The notes: generated by a model from the letters alone, not told the origin. DNA of 64,000 bases from Bradyrhizobium sp. ISRA430 (GCF_029909975.1 NZ_CP094516.1:6426501-6490500); one strand, 5' to 3'; numbered from the stretch's first letter, positions 15,762 to 24,186 are shown. Made by a program: numbers and translations.

Positions 15762-16853
15762 TCACGCCACCAAGTACTTCCTCACCGCCGCTTCGTCCCA
15801 TTCGATGCCGTTGCCGGGTGTCTCGTTCGGCAGTGCGAAGCCGTCCTTGATCGCGAGGCGTGTTGCCAGCACGGCGTCAGCCCAGTCGACATATTCCAGC
15901 CAATGCGCGGTCGGCGTCACGCACAGCAGATGCGCGCTCACCTCCGAGAACAGATGCGTCGACATCTCGATGCCGGCGGCATGGGCGAGCGAGGCGGCGC
16001 GCAGCCAGCCGGTGACGCCGCCGATACGCTGGACGTCCGGCATGACGAAGTCGCACGCCTCCGCGGCGAGTGCGGCCTGCATGGAAAAGGCGCTGTCGAA
16101 ATTCTCGCCGATCTGGACCGGCGTGCGGAGCGCGTCCGCTATGCGGGCGCAGCCGGCATAGTCGTCGTGGCGGATCGGCTCCTCGATCCAGGTCAGCCCC
16201 TCGTCGTCGAGCATCTCGCCGCGGCGGATCGCTTCAGTGACCGTCAAGGCCTGATTGTAGTCACACATCAGCGTCACGTCGTCGCCGACGGCCTTGCGCA
16301 CCGCGCGCACCACATTCAGGTCTTCACGCGCATCGGGCCGGCCGACGCGGATCTTGGCGGCGTGAAAACCTTCGGCGAGCAGCTTGTGCGCCTCGTCCAC
16401 CGCGGCGGCGGCCGGCATGATGCCGAGCCCCTTCGAATTGTAGGCCCGCACCGGCTTTGGCGCGCCGCCGAGCAGGCGTGCCAGCGGCAAGCCGCGTGTA
16501 CGCGCCAGCGCGTCCCACGCCGCCATGTCGATGCCGGATTGTGCCAGCCGCTGCAGGCCGGCAAGTCCCAGCAACGTGAAGCGCTGGGTCAGCTTGCGCT
16601 CGATCTCGAACGGCAACAGGTCGTCGCCGGCGATCATCTCTGACATCTCCGCGACCATCGCGGTCAGCGGCTTCAAGGCCGCCGGCGTGATCGAGAACAG
16701 ATAGGCATGCCCCCGCGCACCCTGGTCCGTCTCGCAATCGACCAGCACCAGCGGCGCCTTGGCGACCGCACCGGTCGAGGTCTGGAGCGGCAGGTTCATA
16801 GGCACGATCACGGGGCGCACAGTGAAGCGCTTGATGCGGATGGTCTCGGTCAT
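15762..16853 (-). CDS. mandelate racemase/muconate lactonizing enzyme family protein
   Basis: This is a 363-residue enolase-superfamily enzyme of the mandelate racemase subgroup. Metal ligands are D198 (MCDYNQAL), E224 (TWIEEPI) and E250 (IGENFD). The His-Asp dyad is D273 (MPDVQRIGGVTGW) and H300 (MSTHLFSE), and E320 lies in THWLE-like HWLEYVD. All sit at a constant +3 offset from the P. putida racemase numbering. In the second catalytic motif K167-x-R169 replaces K-x-K, so the lysine base that abstracts the S-proton is an arginine. It is then more likely a one-base acid-sugar dehydratase than a racemase. The start MTETIRIK follows from the family length. It is convergent with the sulfatase. 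Confidence 0.88.
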   Translation of the reverse strand: MTETIRIKRFTVRPVIVPMNLPLQTSTGAVAKAPLVLVDCETDQGARGHAYLFSITPAALKPLTAMVAEMSEMIAGDDLLPFEIERKLTQRFTLLGLAGLQRLAQSGIDMAAWDALARTRGLPLARLLGGAPKPVRAYNSKGLGIMPAAAAVDEAHKLLAEGFHAAKIRVGRPDAREDLNVVRAVRKAVGDDVTLMCDYNQALTVTEAIRRGEMLDDEGLTWIEEPIRHDDYAGCARIADALRTPVQIGENFDSAFSMQAALAAEACDFVMPDVQRIGGVTGWLRAASLAHAAGIEMSTHLFSEVSAHLLCVTPTAHWLEYVDWADAVLATRLAIKDGFALPNETPGNGIEWDEAAVRKYLVA

Positions 16854-16970
16854 GGGGTGTCTCCCGGCGGAGCGAATGCAGGTCGGTGCCGATCTTAAAC
16901 ATTCGCCATGAAACGAAAAGGCGTTTGCCACGGCCACCATAAGATGCGGTTGCGCCGTTGGTGAAATCGG

Positions 16971-17011
16971 GTGCGTTCGCTGCTCGAAAGCGCGCTGGCC
17001 TCGCTCAAGCC
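16971..17011. repeat. 40-bp direct repeat flanking the LivK-type gene, copy 1
   Basis: This 41-base stretch starting GTGCGTTCGCTGCTCGAA matches 18403-18442 in the same orientation with four differences, one of them an indel. The two copies sit just outside either end of the orphan binding-protein gene. Confidence 0.65.
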
Positions 17012-17024
17012 TGCCCGAGGCGGC

Positions 17025-18248
17025 TCATCGCGCCGCGCCTTCCGTGAATGCGGTCTCGATCACCGCGCCGAATGGTTGCCAGGTGCGGCCGTCGAACTGG
17101 ACAAGCCGCATCTGCTTGATCGGCAGATAGCTGTCGGGCGAGGTATTCATCCTGATGTTGGGCAACGCCACAGAGGGCTGATAGTCCCTGAGCGAAGCCG
17201 CGTGACGCATGATGTTCTCGCGCGACAGGTCGTCGCCGCATTGCTTCAGCACCTGCGTCAGCGCCTCGGCCGCAGCGTAGCCATACAGTGCAGCGTTGTT
17301 GTTCGTGCTTTCGACGTGATGGTACTTGTCCATGAAGGCGAACCAGTCCTTCATGCCAGGATCGTTTTTCCACGCAGGATCGCTTGGATCCTTCAGAAAG
17401 GCCGCCGAGATCACACCGGCCGAATTCTCCAATCCTGCGGGCGCCATCGCATTGGCGATCGAGGCGGAGGCATCGTTCACAATGACGACCGGGTGCCAAT
17501 TGAGCGACGCCGCCAGCTTGATCGCTTTGGATGCCGTCGATGGCACGCCGAGAAAGACGAAAATGTCGGCGCCCGCGCGCTTGAGGATCGAGACGTGCCC
17601 TTCGAGATGCTCATCGGTAATGTCGAAGGCGATGTCGACGAGGACAAGACGGTTCAGATCGCCAAGACCTTCCTCGATGCCCTTGAAGACCATGCGCCCG
17701 AACTGGTCGTTCTGCCAGAGCACCACGATCTTGCGATGCGGATAATAGGCCTGAATGTAGTTGGCGTAGATGCGACCCTCGGCCCTGAACGAGGGCTGCC
17801 AGCCCATGGTCCAGGGAAACCGGTTGGGCCGGCTCAGCTCCTCGTCACCGGACGCAACGAAAAGCTGCGGAATCTTCCGCTCGTTGAGATACAAGCGCGT
17901 GGCGAGATTGCCGGGTGTGCCGAACGCGCCGAACATCAACAGCACGTCGTCCTGCTCGACCAGATTGCGGGTCAGCTCCAGCGCGGTCGATGGATCGGAG
18001 TTGTCGTCGCGCGTGATGAAGCGGATCTTGCGGCCGTTGATCCCGCCGCGATCGTTGATCATGTCGAAATAGGCGGCCTCTGCCTTGCCGATCGCGCCGA
18101 ATTCCGAGAGCGGCCCCGAATACGGCATGACGTTGCCGATGCGGATTTCACTGTCGGTGACGGATTGCTCCGCATGTTGCTGCGACATCGCCCCGAGCGA
18201 GGCTAAGGCGACCAACACAACGAACAGCATTCTGCCGGTGACGCGCAT
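17025..18248 (-). CDS. branched-chain amino-acid-type ABC substrate-binding protein (orphan)
   Basis: This is a 407-residue LivK-type periplasmic receptor (peripla_BP_6). The signal peptide is MRVTGRMLFVVLVALASLGA. The mature start SEIRIGNVMPYSGPLSEFGAIGKAEAAYFDMINDRGGINGRKI is the classic family opening. AYIQAYYP-like NYIQAYYPHRKIVVLWQND and FVFLGVPSTASKAIKLAASL are further domain marks. The start at 18248 fits the signal peptide. No permease or ATPase gene lies nearby, so it must serve a transporter encoded elsewhere. It is flanked on both sides by copies of a 40-bp direct repeat. Ligands of this family range from amino acids to aromatic acids and amides. Confidence 0.86.
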   Translation of the reverse strand: MRVTGRMLFVVLVALASLGAMSQQHAEQSVTDSEIRIGNVMPYSGPLSEFGAIGKAEAAYFDMINDRGGINGRKIRFITRDDNSDPSTALELTRNLVEQDDVLLMFGAFGTPGNLATRLYLNERKIPQLFVASGDEELSRPNRFPWTMGWQPSFRAEGRIYANYIQAYYPHRKIVVLWQNDQFGRMVFKGIEEGLGDLNRLVLVDIAFDITDEHLEGHVSILKRAGADIFVFLGVPSTASKAIKLAASLNWHPVVIVNDASASIANAMAPAGLENSAGVISAAFLKDPSDPAWKNDPGMKDWFAFMDKYHHVESTNNNAALYGYAAAEALTQVLKQCGDDLSRENIMRHAASLRDYQPSVALPNIRMNTSPDSYLPIKQMRLVQFDGRTWQPFGAVIETAFTEGAAR

Positions 18249-18402
18249 GTTCGATACCTTGATGTTGGCCCCTCCCGAGGTCGGCTCACCCTGCACCAAG
18301 GCCGCTTGATCTAGGTCAAGCGTTTGTCAATCCTGTGGCTCGACGTGTCGTTTCGAGATCCGTGCCGTCGAGGCGAAACGGCAGGCGTGTTGACGCGCCG
18401 CA

Positions 18403-18442
18403 GTACGTTCGCTGCTCGAAGCGCGGTGACCTCGCTCAAGCC
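18403..18442. repeat. 40-bp direct repeat flanking the LivK-type gene, copy 2
   Basis: This copy starts GTACGTTCGCTGCTCGAA and ends CTCGCTCAAGCC. It is about 90 percent identical to 16971-17011 by hand alignment. It lies upstream of the binding-protein gene and next to another repeat family. Confidence 0.65.
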
Positions 18443-18471
18443 GGCTTAGGGATGCGCGGACTTTTGATTGA

Positions 18472-18655
18472 GAGAGTGTGCCGTGTGGCACCCCCTCCCT
18501 AACCCTCCCCCGCAAGGGGGGAGGGAACGCACCTTCATTTTGACGAATGACTCCATTCTTTGGCGCCATGGCATTGAGGCACAGCGCAGCCTCGCGCTAC
18601 GCTCTGCTCCCTTCCCCCTTGCGGGGAGGGAGCAGGCGAGGGGGTTAGCCCAGCA
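18472..18655. repeat. dispersed palindromic repeat (CCCTCCC/GGGAGGG, GAGAGTGTGCCGTGTGGC family)
   Basis: The element starts GAGAGTGTGCCGTGTGGCA and continues with CCCCGCAAGGGGGGAGGGAACGC. It ends with CTCTGCTCCCTTCCCCCTTG and AGGGGGTTAGCCCAG. A related, inverted copy lies at 32507-32672, sharing GAGAGTGTGCCGTGTGGC and TAGCCCAG. The whole 447-base spacer 18249-18695 holds only this and the 40-bp direct repeat. Confidence 0.7.
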
Positions 18656-18695
18656 AAAGGTGCGATTCAGTCGTCATGCTGCGGGCAACGCGCCG

Positions 18696-19625
18696 CTATG
18701 GCAGCCCTCGCGCCTCGAGCTGTCGCACGAGCAAAAGCGTCGGCCCGGCGAGGCTGTCGCCGGAGCCGTCGAGCCCGAACGCCGCGGCGATGCCGTCGCG
18801 GCTGTGTAGGATCGTGGTGCGCGGGCAGTGGCCGGCGGCGCAGAGCGCATGTTTCAGGGATTCGCCTTGCGCGACGAGATGTGCGGGATCGCCTGCCGCC
18901 CAGGCCAGCACGATCGGCTCATCAACCGTGAGGATGCCGGGAAAGATCGATCGCTTGTCATATTGGCTGGCATCGGTGCCGAAATAAGCCTTTTCGCTGT
19001 CGCTCGCGTCCTTGCCGGCGCGGTAGATCCCGGACACCAGTACGAGGCCGGCGACATCGGCCCGGTCGGCCTGGAGTTCGGGATGCGCCAGCAGGCTCGC
19101 GACATGGAAGGCGCCGGCGCCATAGCCGACCGCGACGATCTCGCGGGCATCGCCGTTGAACAGGTCGATGTTCTGGTGCAGCCAGGACAGCGCCGCCGCC
19201 ACGTCGGTCGCGCCGGTCGGCCAGGTCGCCGCGGGTGCGAGGCGGTAGTTCACGCGCACGCCGATCATGCCGTTGCGCGCGGCAAAGCACATGGCCTGAT
19301 CCTGGACCTCGCGCGACAGGTCCGGGGCGGCGGTATCGCCGGTGAAGGTATCGCCGGCCACGAACACCAGCACCGGCTGCGGCATATCCGCCTTGGTCTG
19401 GCTGGTGGCGACATCGAGCACGTTCTGCTCGCTCTCGCCGTAGCGCAGGCCGCGCGAGAAGGCGACCTGCTCGCACAGCCGGGCCGTGCCGCCGGCGCTG
19501 GTGTCGGCATCGGTGAGGCCCACGCGCACAAGATCGGAAGAACCTTGCGGCCGTACCGGCACGGGGCCATGGGCGGAGGCCGTCGTCATGATCAAAAGAA
19601 GGAAAAAAGCGAGACAATTCTTCAT
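18696..19625 (-). CDS. exported alpha/beta-hydrolase-fold protein lacking the nucleophile serine
   Basis: This is a 309-residue protein with a Sec signal (MKNCLAFFLLLIMTTASAHG). The rest resembles the carboxylesterase/HSL-like alpha/beta hydrolases: QPVLVFVAGDTFTGD after the first core strands, GVRVNYRLAPAATWPTGATD, then LSWLHQNIDLFNGDAREIVAVG. The nucleophile elbow, normally G-x-S-x-G, reads GYGAGA, with Gly169 (GGC codon) in place of serine. The HGGG-type oxyanion motif is also changed (VAGDTF). The protein is therefore probably not a classical esterase; it may be a binding or regulatory pseudoenzyme. The start MKNC was chosen for the signal peptide. Confidence 0.75.
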   Translation of the reverse strand: MKNCLAFFLLLIMTTASAHGPVPVRPQGSSDLVRVGLTDADTSAGGTARLCEQVAFSRGLRYGESEQNVLDVATSQTKADMPQPVLVFVAGDTFTGDTAAPDLSREVQDQAMCFAARNGMIGVRVNYRLAPAATWPTGATDVAAALSWLHQNIDLFNGDAREIVAVGYGAGAFHVASLLAHPELQADRADVAGLVLVSGIYRAGKDASDSEKAYFGTDASQYDKRSIFPGILTVDEPIVLAWAAGDPAHLVAQGESLKHALCAAGHCPRTTILHSRDGIAAAFGLDGSGDSLAGPTLLLVRQLEARGLP

Positions 19626-20096
19626 TGTTGTGGTGCCGCCTCGCGCGGACATCGCATTAAACGGGTTCAGAGATGAGCGTGCCTTGGGGCGATTTAACGG
19701 CAGGCGCGGCCGGCCCTGCAAGTCTTGTCCAAGTCTTGTCCAAGTCTTGGTCCAAGGCCAGCGCGCCCTGTGACCCTGTTGTCGGCCATGCCGTGGAAGG
19801 CGCACACGCAATCGAGCAGGCCATTGGAGGGCAAGCTTGCAAACCGCGCGATGATATATCGGTGCCGCTGTTTTGCCCGACGTGTCAACGACTTTGCAGC
19901 GCGCAATGCCTTGTGCCGGCAACACCCGGCTACTTTGCATGGGGTTGTTTTTCGGTTTTTTTGTGGGGCATGCGAACCGCTCCGCATCGCCCCCCGCGAC
20001 TGCCGGCCGGCAGCCGGTCCTCGCATTTCCGTGATGGAACCTTATGGCGGCTGATGCGACTTACATAAGACGCGGGAAAAAACGCGCGAGGCTGTC
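19626..20096. other. gene-poor spacer upstream of the pseudo-esterase
   Basis: This 471-base region has no convincing gene. Frames across it are cysteine- and proline-rich and lack family features. It holds an 11-bp tandem repeat (19720-19753) and a T-rich patch around 19946-19963 (TTGTTTTTCGGTTTTTTTG) that may belong to promoters of the flanking genes. Confidence 0.4.
19720..19753. repeat. short tandem repeat, 3 x AAGTCTTGTCC
   Basis: AAGTCTTGTCC occurs at 19720-19730 and 19731-19741. A third unit with one inserted G (AAGTCTTGGTCC) spans 19742-19753. The 11-bp period matches one helical turn, so it could be a protein-binding array or simple slippage. Confidence 0.75.
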
Positions 20097-20243
20097 ATGG
20101 CAGAGCATTGGAAGCACACCGCCGATCCGGCCGAGATCATGCGGGCGACCGGTCACCCTGAACTGGAATATGCGGCGGGTTGGACCATCGCCGGTCTGGT
20201 CACGATCGGCACCATCATTGCTGCCTGGGTATTCGCGATCTAG
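20097..20243 (+). CDS. small single-pass membrane protein, unknown function
   Basis: This is a 48-residue frame, MAEHWKHTADPAEIMRATGH then PELEYAAGWTIAGLVTIGTIIAAWVFAI. It has a soluble acidic/histidine-rich N-terminus and one C-terminal transmembrane helix of about 22 residues. A GCGAGG ribosome-binding-like sequence lies 6 bases before the ATG. Codon use favours G or C at third positions. Its stop overlaps the end of the convergent histidine kinase gene by 4 bases. It is below usual gene-finder length cut-offs and no family was recognised. Confidence 0.5.
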   Translation: MAEHWKHTADPAEIMRATGHPELEYAAGWTIAGLVTIGTIIAAWVFAI

Positions 20244-21825
20244 CCCAATGGAAACCAGAGCTCGAAGGCCGCGCCCTCGTCGGTCGGCTTGAGCCTGATC
20301 GAGCCGCCATGGCTCGCCATTACCGCCCGCGCGATTGCGAGGCCCATTCCGGTCCCACCCTGGTCGCGGCGGGTGGTGAAGAAAGCGTCAAATATCCTGT
20401 CACGATTGGGCACTGAGATCGGCTCGCCGTCATTGCTGACCGTCAGCCGCAGGGTGGCGCGTTCGTCGACCGCCTCGAGCCTGATCGTCCTGGCCTTGTG
20501 CCGCATCGCATTGTCGGCGAGGTGCGACAACACGATCAGGGCTTTCTCGCCGGACATGCCGATCGGCCGGTCGAGGCTGCCGCAGGCCGAGATCGAGCCG
20601 CCGGAAACCGGGTCTTGAGGTCGGCAATGACGGGCGCGAGCTCCGTGCGTTCGTTCTGCGGCAGGCTTTCGGCGCGGGCCAGCTCGCGCAGCCGCTGTGC
20701 CATCGCTTCCAGCCGCTCGGTATCGGACAGGATGTTCGCCACGAATGTCTTCTGCTCGGCGGGCGTCAACGCATCGGATTTGCCCTGAAGCGAATCCTGC
20801 AACAGCTCGGCCGCGCCCTTGATCGAGGTCAGCGGCGATTTCAGCTCGTGAGTGAGGTGCGCCGAGAACGTCGCAATGTAGTCCGAGCGCCGCGCGAGCT
20901 GCTCGGCCATGCCGAGGAAGCTGTGCGAAAGCTGGGCGAACTCCCGCGTGCCGTAATGCCTGAGCGGCTGGAACGCCTCGCGGTCGCCGCGGCCGATCCG
21001 CGCCGCGCGGTCGATCAACTCGCGCATCGGCAGCGTGATGGTGCGGGAGAACACCAGCCCGATCGCGATCGTGCCGAGGATCACGGCGAGCCCCGCCAGC
21101 ACGAACTTGCCGCGCGCCTGGTAGAGATGGTCGAAAATGTTGCTCGGCGTCCGCGTGGTGTAGATCACGCCGGCGACGCGGCTGTTGACGATGACGGGCA
21201 TCGCCGAAAACACGTGCACGCCGAGGCCGCGGCTGAACGAATAGATCGGCGGCGGCGGCTTGTCTGGTACGCGGTTGCGCAGCGTGGCGCGATATTGGCC
21301 GTGTAGCGCGTCGGCGACTTCCTCGATATGAGCGAGCGACTGCCCGACCTCCTGGCGGCCGGCGATCACCACCCCTTGCGGATCGAGGATCCTGAATCCT
21401 GCCAGCGTCACCTTCTGGGTCTCGCGAATGATCGGCGTCAGTTTGGCGCCGATCTGGACATAGGCCTGCTCCGCGGGCCGGGCCGCGGCCTGAGCATCGG
21501 GGCGCCGCCGCAACAGGTCGTTGGCGGTCAGGTCGAGCGCAGGCCGGATCGGCGTGAACTGGTCGCCGGGATCGGGCAGCACGCCGGGCGGCACCTCGGC
21601 GCCGAGCGTCAGGTCGTTGCCCAGCCGCGCCTCGACCTCCTGCGCATAGATCGTCGCGAGCACGCGGCTCTGCGCGATCAGCTCGGCCTGGGTCTGGCGG
21701 ATGAGCTGGTTGTCGTAGAGGCGGAAAAAGAACAGACCGACCAGCGGCAGCACGCCGACTGTGGTCAGCACCGCAAAAATGACGAGGCCGAGCGATGGCC
21801 GCCACTTGTCGGGCGCAGTGCTCAT
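20240..21825 (-). pseudogene. CreC-like sensor histidine kinase, frameshifted near 20603
   Basis: Two frames together give one kinase of about 528 residues. The first (from ATG 21825) has a transmembrane helix (LVIFAVLTTVGVLPLVGLFFF), a periplasmic sensor with GRQEVGQSLAHIEEVADALHGQYRATLRN reminiscent of CreC, and a second helix (LAGLAVILGTIAIGLVFS). HAMP and the H-box ATFSAHLTHELKSPLTSIKG follow. The second frame carries the N-box LSHLADNAMRHKARTIRLE and QGGTGMGLAIARAVMASHGG to the stop at 20240. Adding one base in CCGGAAACC (about 20601-20609) restores LKTRFP-GGSISAC. If real, the deletion removes the ATPase domain. The ATG overlaps the response regulator TGA. Confidence 0.8.
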
Positions 21826-22526
21826 GCCTGCTTCTCGCAGCGGCCGAGCTTGAAGCCGACGCCGTGAATGGTCTCGATCACGTTGTCGCAGGCCAGCGCC
21901 GCGAGCTTGGCGCGGATGTTGCGGATATGGCTGTCGATGGTGCGGTCGGAGACCTGAATGTTGAGCTGATAGGCCGCCCGCATCAACTGCTCGCGGTTGA
22001 ATACGGCAGTCGGTCGGGTCAGGAACGCGCGCAGGATGCCGAACTCGATCGCGGTCAGTTTCAGCGCGGTGCCGGCGAAGGATGCGACGTGCTGCTCGGG
22101 ATCGATCAGGAGACTGCCCTGGATGAGCGCCGCTGGACCTGCCTTGGTCTCGCCGTTGCGCGGGCTGAGGCGGCGCAGGATGACGTTGACCCGCGCCACC
22201 AGCTCGCGCGGGCTGAACGGCTTCGTTACGTAATCGTCGCCGCCGATCTCCAGGCCAAGCACGCGGTCGATCTCCTCGTCGCGCGCCGACAGGAACAGGA
22301 TCGGCACGTCGGAGTGTTTGCGCACTTCGCGGCAGACGTCGAGGCCGTCGAACTCGGGCATGCCGACGTCGAGTACGATCAGGTCGGGTTTGTCGGTGGC
22401 AAAGCGGCTGAGCGCCTCCTTGCCGTCGCGCGCCTCGATCACGTCCATGCCGGCCCTTTTGAGTGCAACCCGGATGACCTCGCGGATGTGGCCCTCGTCG
22501 TCGACGATGAGAATGCGATGCGCCAA
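21822..22526 (-). CDS. OmpR-family response regulator (CreB-like)
   Basis: This is a 234-residue two-domain regulator. The receiver domain shows ILIVDDEGHIREV, the phosphoacceptor in LIVLDVGMPEFDGLD, LSARDEE and the lysine in YVTKPFSPREL. The C-terminal winged helix ends with SDRTIDSHIRNIRAKL and ETIHGVGFKLG. The start is taken as TTG 22526 (MAHRILIVDDEG), with GGAGAG 5 bases upstream; an ATG at 22571 would add 15 unusual residues. It is coupled by an ATGA overlap to the downstream CreC-like kinase and probably regulates the divergent region at 24037-24226. Confidence 0.88.
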   Translation of the reverse strand: MAHRILIVDDEGHIREVIRVALKRAGMDVIEARDGKEALSRFATDKPDLIVLDVGMPEFDGLDVCREVRKHSDVPILFLSARDEEIDRVLGLEIGGDDYVTKPFSPRELVARVNVILRRLSPRNGETKAGPAALIQGSLLIDPEQHVASFAGTALKLTAIEFGILRAFLTRPTAVFNREQLMRAAYQLNIQVSDRTIDSHIRNIRAKLAALACDNVIETIHGVGFKLGRCEKQA

Positions 22527-22725
22527 AGATCTCTCCGCGTCCTCGTCAGCCTGCAGCCTTCGCCTGCGCATCGAGCCTGCGTTGCAGCCGCCAGCTTCGA
22601 AAGCTCCAGGCCCGCCAGGCCATGTCCTGGCGCTGCTGTTCTACAAGCCGATCGCGGCGTGAAACAAGGCAGCTATCGCCCGCCAGCGCCCGAAGCTGGA
22701 TCGCCTTGCCGATCGCAGGCAGCGC

Positions 22726-24036
22726 CTACGGTCCGAGCGTGAGAAGGTAGTTGATGTCGATCTGCACGCCTTTGCCCGACATCTCGCGGCTGTGGGTCAG
22801 ATTGTAGTCGGCGATGAACGCATCGAAGTTCACGAGCGAACAGGCATATAGCACGCTCGTTAACGCGATCAGATTGGCGCCGACGAGCCATCGGTTGGAA
22901 CGGCTGAGCACGATGCGGGCCATGATCAGGATCAGCCCGAGCGCCACCAGCCCCATCCAGATGAAGGCCGCGATGCGCCAGTAGGTCAGCATGTAGATAT
23001 CCACGTAGAGATCGAGGCGGAGGATGGAGGAGGCGACCAGGAGGACGTTCTGACCCACCCAGAGATAGACCAGCGGCCGGATCACCTTGGATTTCTCCGC
23101 CGGCCCGCCCGGGCGCATCGCGATCAGCACGAAAGCGGCGGCGAGCAGTGCGGTTGCGATCAAGGGGTAGGCGCCACGATGGGCGTAGGCCGCATAGGTG
23201 AGGCCCGTGGGCAGCGCCACATGGCCCCAGAGATAGATCCCATCGAGGATGGACTGCGCGGCGAACAGCACATTGAACAGGACCAGCGAGCGCAAAATCG
23301 TCGCTTGGCCCAGGAACTCGGCCGGCACGAAGGGCGCGAGGGGCTCCGGCTCCGCGACATCGGCCGCGGCAGTGGTAACGCTCATCTTGCGCCGCCAGCG
23401 CACATGGATGAACGGCCAGACCAGCGCCAGGATCGCCGTCCAGAACAGCACGCGCCAGAAGCTGACATATTCGAGAATGATCTTCGGATTGAGCAGGGAT
23501 ACCCATTGCTCGATTACCGGATTAGCCGCGGCGAACAGCGCGACGAAGACGGTGCCCAGCACCGCAGGCGCCAGCCAGAGCGCGACACCCCGGGTGAACG
23601 CCGACATGTTGAAGACCTGGAGTGCGTCGGGAAAGAATCTGAAAGGTCCGAACAGGACGAAGTTGCGCAAGGCGCGGGCGCGGTCCGCGAATTCGGTCGT
23701 CTCCGGATTGGTCGCAAGCAGCAGGCCGACCGCCAGCGCGAAAGTGAGGATCAGGAACGAGAGCGGGTTGAGCTCTTCGATGGCTGGCACGAGGCCGGCG
23801 GCGAGAATGGCTGCACAAGTCAGACCGCGCCGCAGGTCCAGCGTGGCACGATTGACGATCGACGCGACGCAAGCAATCGCGATGGCAAAGAGTGAGAACG
23901 ACAACCCGATCCGCTCACCATAGAACAGCCAGTCGGCGAGCGCAGCCAGCGCCAGCGCGAGCCCGAGCTTGACCGGAATCGGGGAAGGCCTGATCGGTTG
24001 GATGTCCGTCGTCGACGTCGAAGCCAGGCTCGTCAT
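22726..24036 (-). CDS. DUF4173 multi-pass membrane protein
   Basis: This is a 436-residue integral membrane protein with roughly ten to twelve hydrophobic helices. It matches the DUF4173 family through ATILRSLVLFNVLFAAQSILDG, LPTGLTYAAYAHRGAYPLI, ALLAAAFVLIAMRPG and LRLDLYVDIYMLTYWRIAAF. The function of DUF4173 is not established. It lies 200 bases upstream of the response-regulator gene on the same strand. It thus occupies the place that the inner-membrane protein gene creD takes beside creBC in enterobacteria and Pseudomonas, although it shares no recognised similarity with CreD. The start MTSLAST was chosen over an upstream ATG that adds 11 residues. Confidence 0.82.
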   Translation of the reverse strand: MTSLASTSTTDIQPIRPSPIPVKLGLALALAALADWLFYGERIGLSFSLFAIAIACVASIVNRATLDLRRGLTCAAILAAGLVPAIEELNPLSFLILTFALAVGLLLATNPETTEFADRARALRNFVLFGPFRFFPDALQVFNMSAFTRGVALWLAPAVLGTVFVALFAAANPVIEQWVSLLNPKIILEYVSFWRVLFWTAILALVWPFIHVRWRRKMSVTTAAADVAEPEPLAPFVPAEFLGQATILRSLVLFNVLFAAQSILDGIYLWGHVALPTGLTYAAYAHRGAYPLIATALLAAAFVLIAMRPGGPAEKSKVIRPLVYLWVGQNVLLVASSILRLDLYVDIYMLTYWRIAAFIWMGLVALGLILIMARIVLSRSNRWLVGANLIALTSVLYACSLVNFDAFIADYNLTHSREMSGKGVQIDINYLLTLGP

Positions 24037-24126
24037 GTCCAGAAGACCTTTTGTGGTTGATGGCGCCACGAAGTCTGGACGCTGCTTGTGCAGAAGCCGG
24101 GATCATCGTCTGCACGAGTTCAGGAG

Positions 24127-24147
24127 TTTCGTGCAGTTTTCGTGCAG
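24127..24147. promoter_or_regulatory. 11-bp-phased direct repeat, candidate response-regulator site
   Basis: TTTCGTGCAG occurs at 24127-24136 and again at 24138-24147, an exact direct repeat with an 11-bp period. OmpR-family regulators bind such one-turn-spaced direct repeats. It lies in the divergent spacer between the DUF4173/two-component genes and the GH3 gene. An inverted CTGCACGA lies at 24110-24117. Confidence 0.5.
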
Positions 24148-24186
24148 GCGCGCTTTTGCCTCTCGCGCGACGTGAACCGCCTTGAT

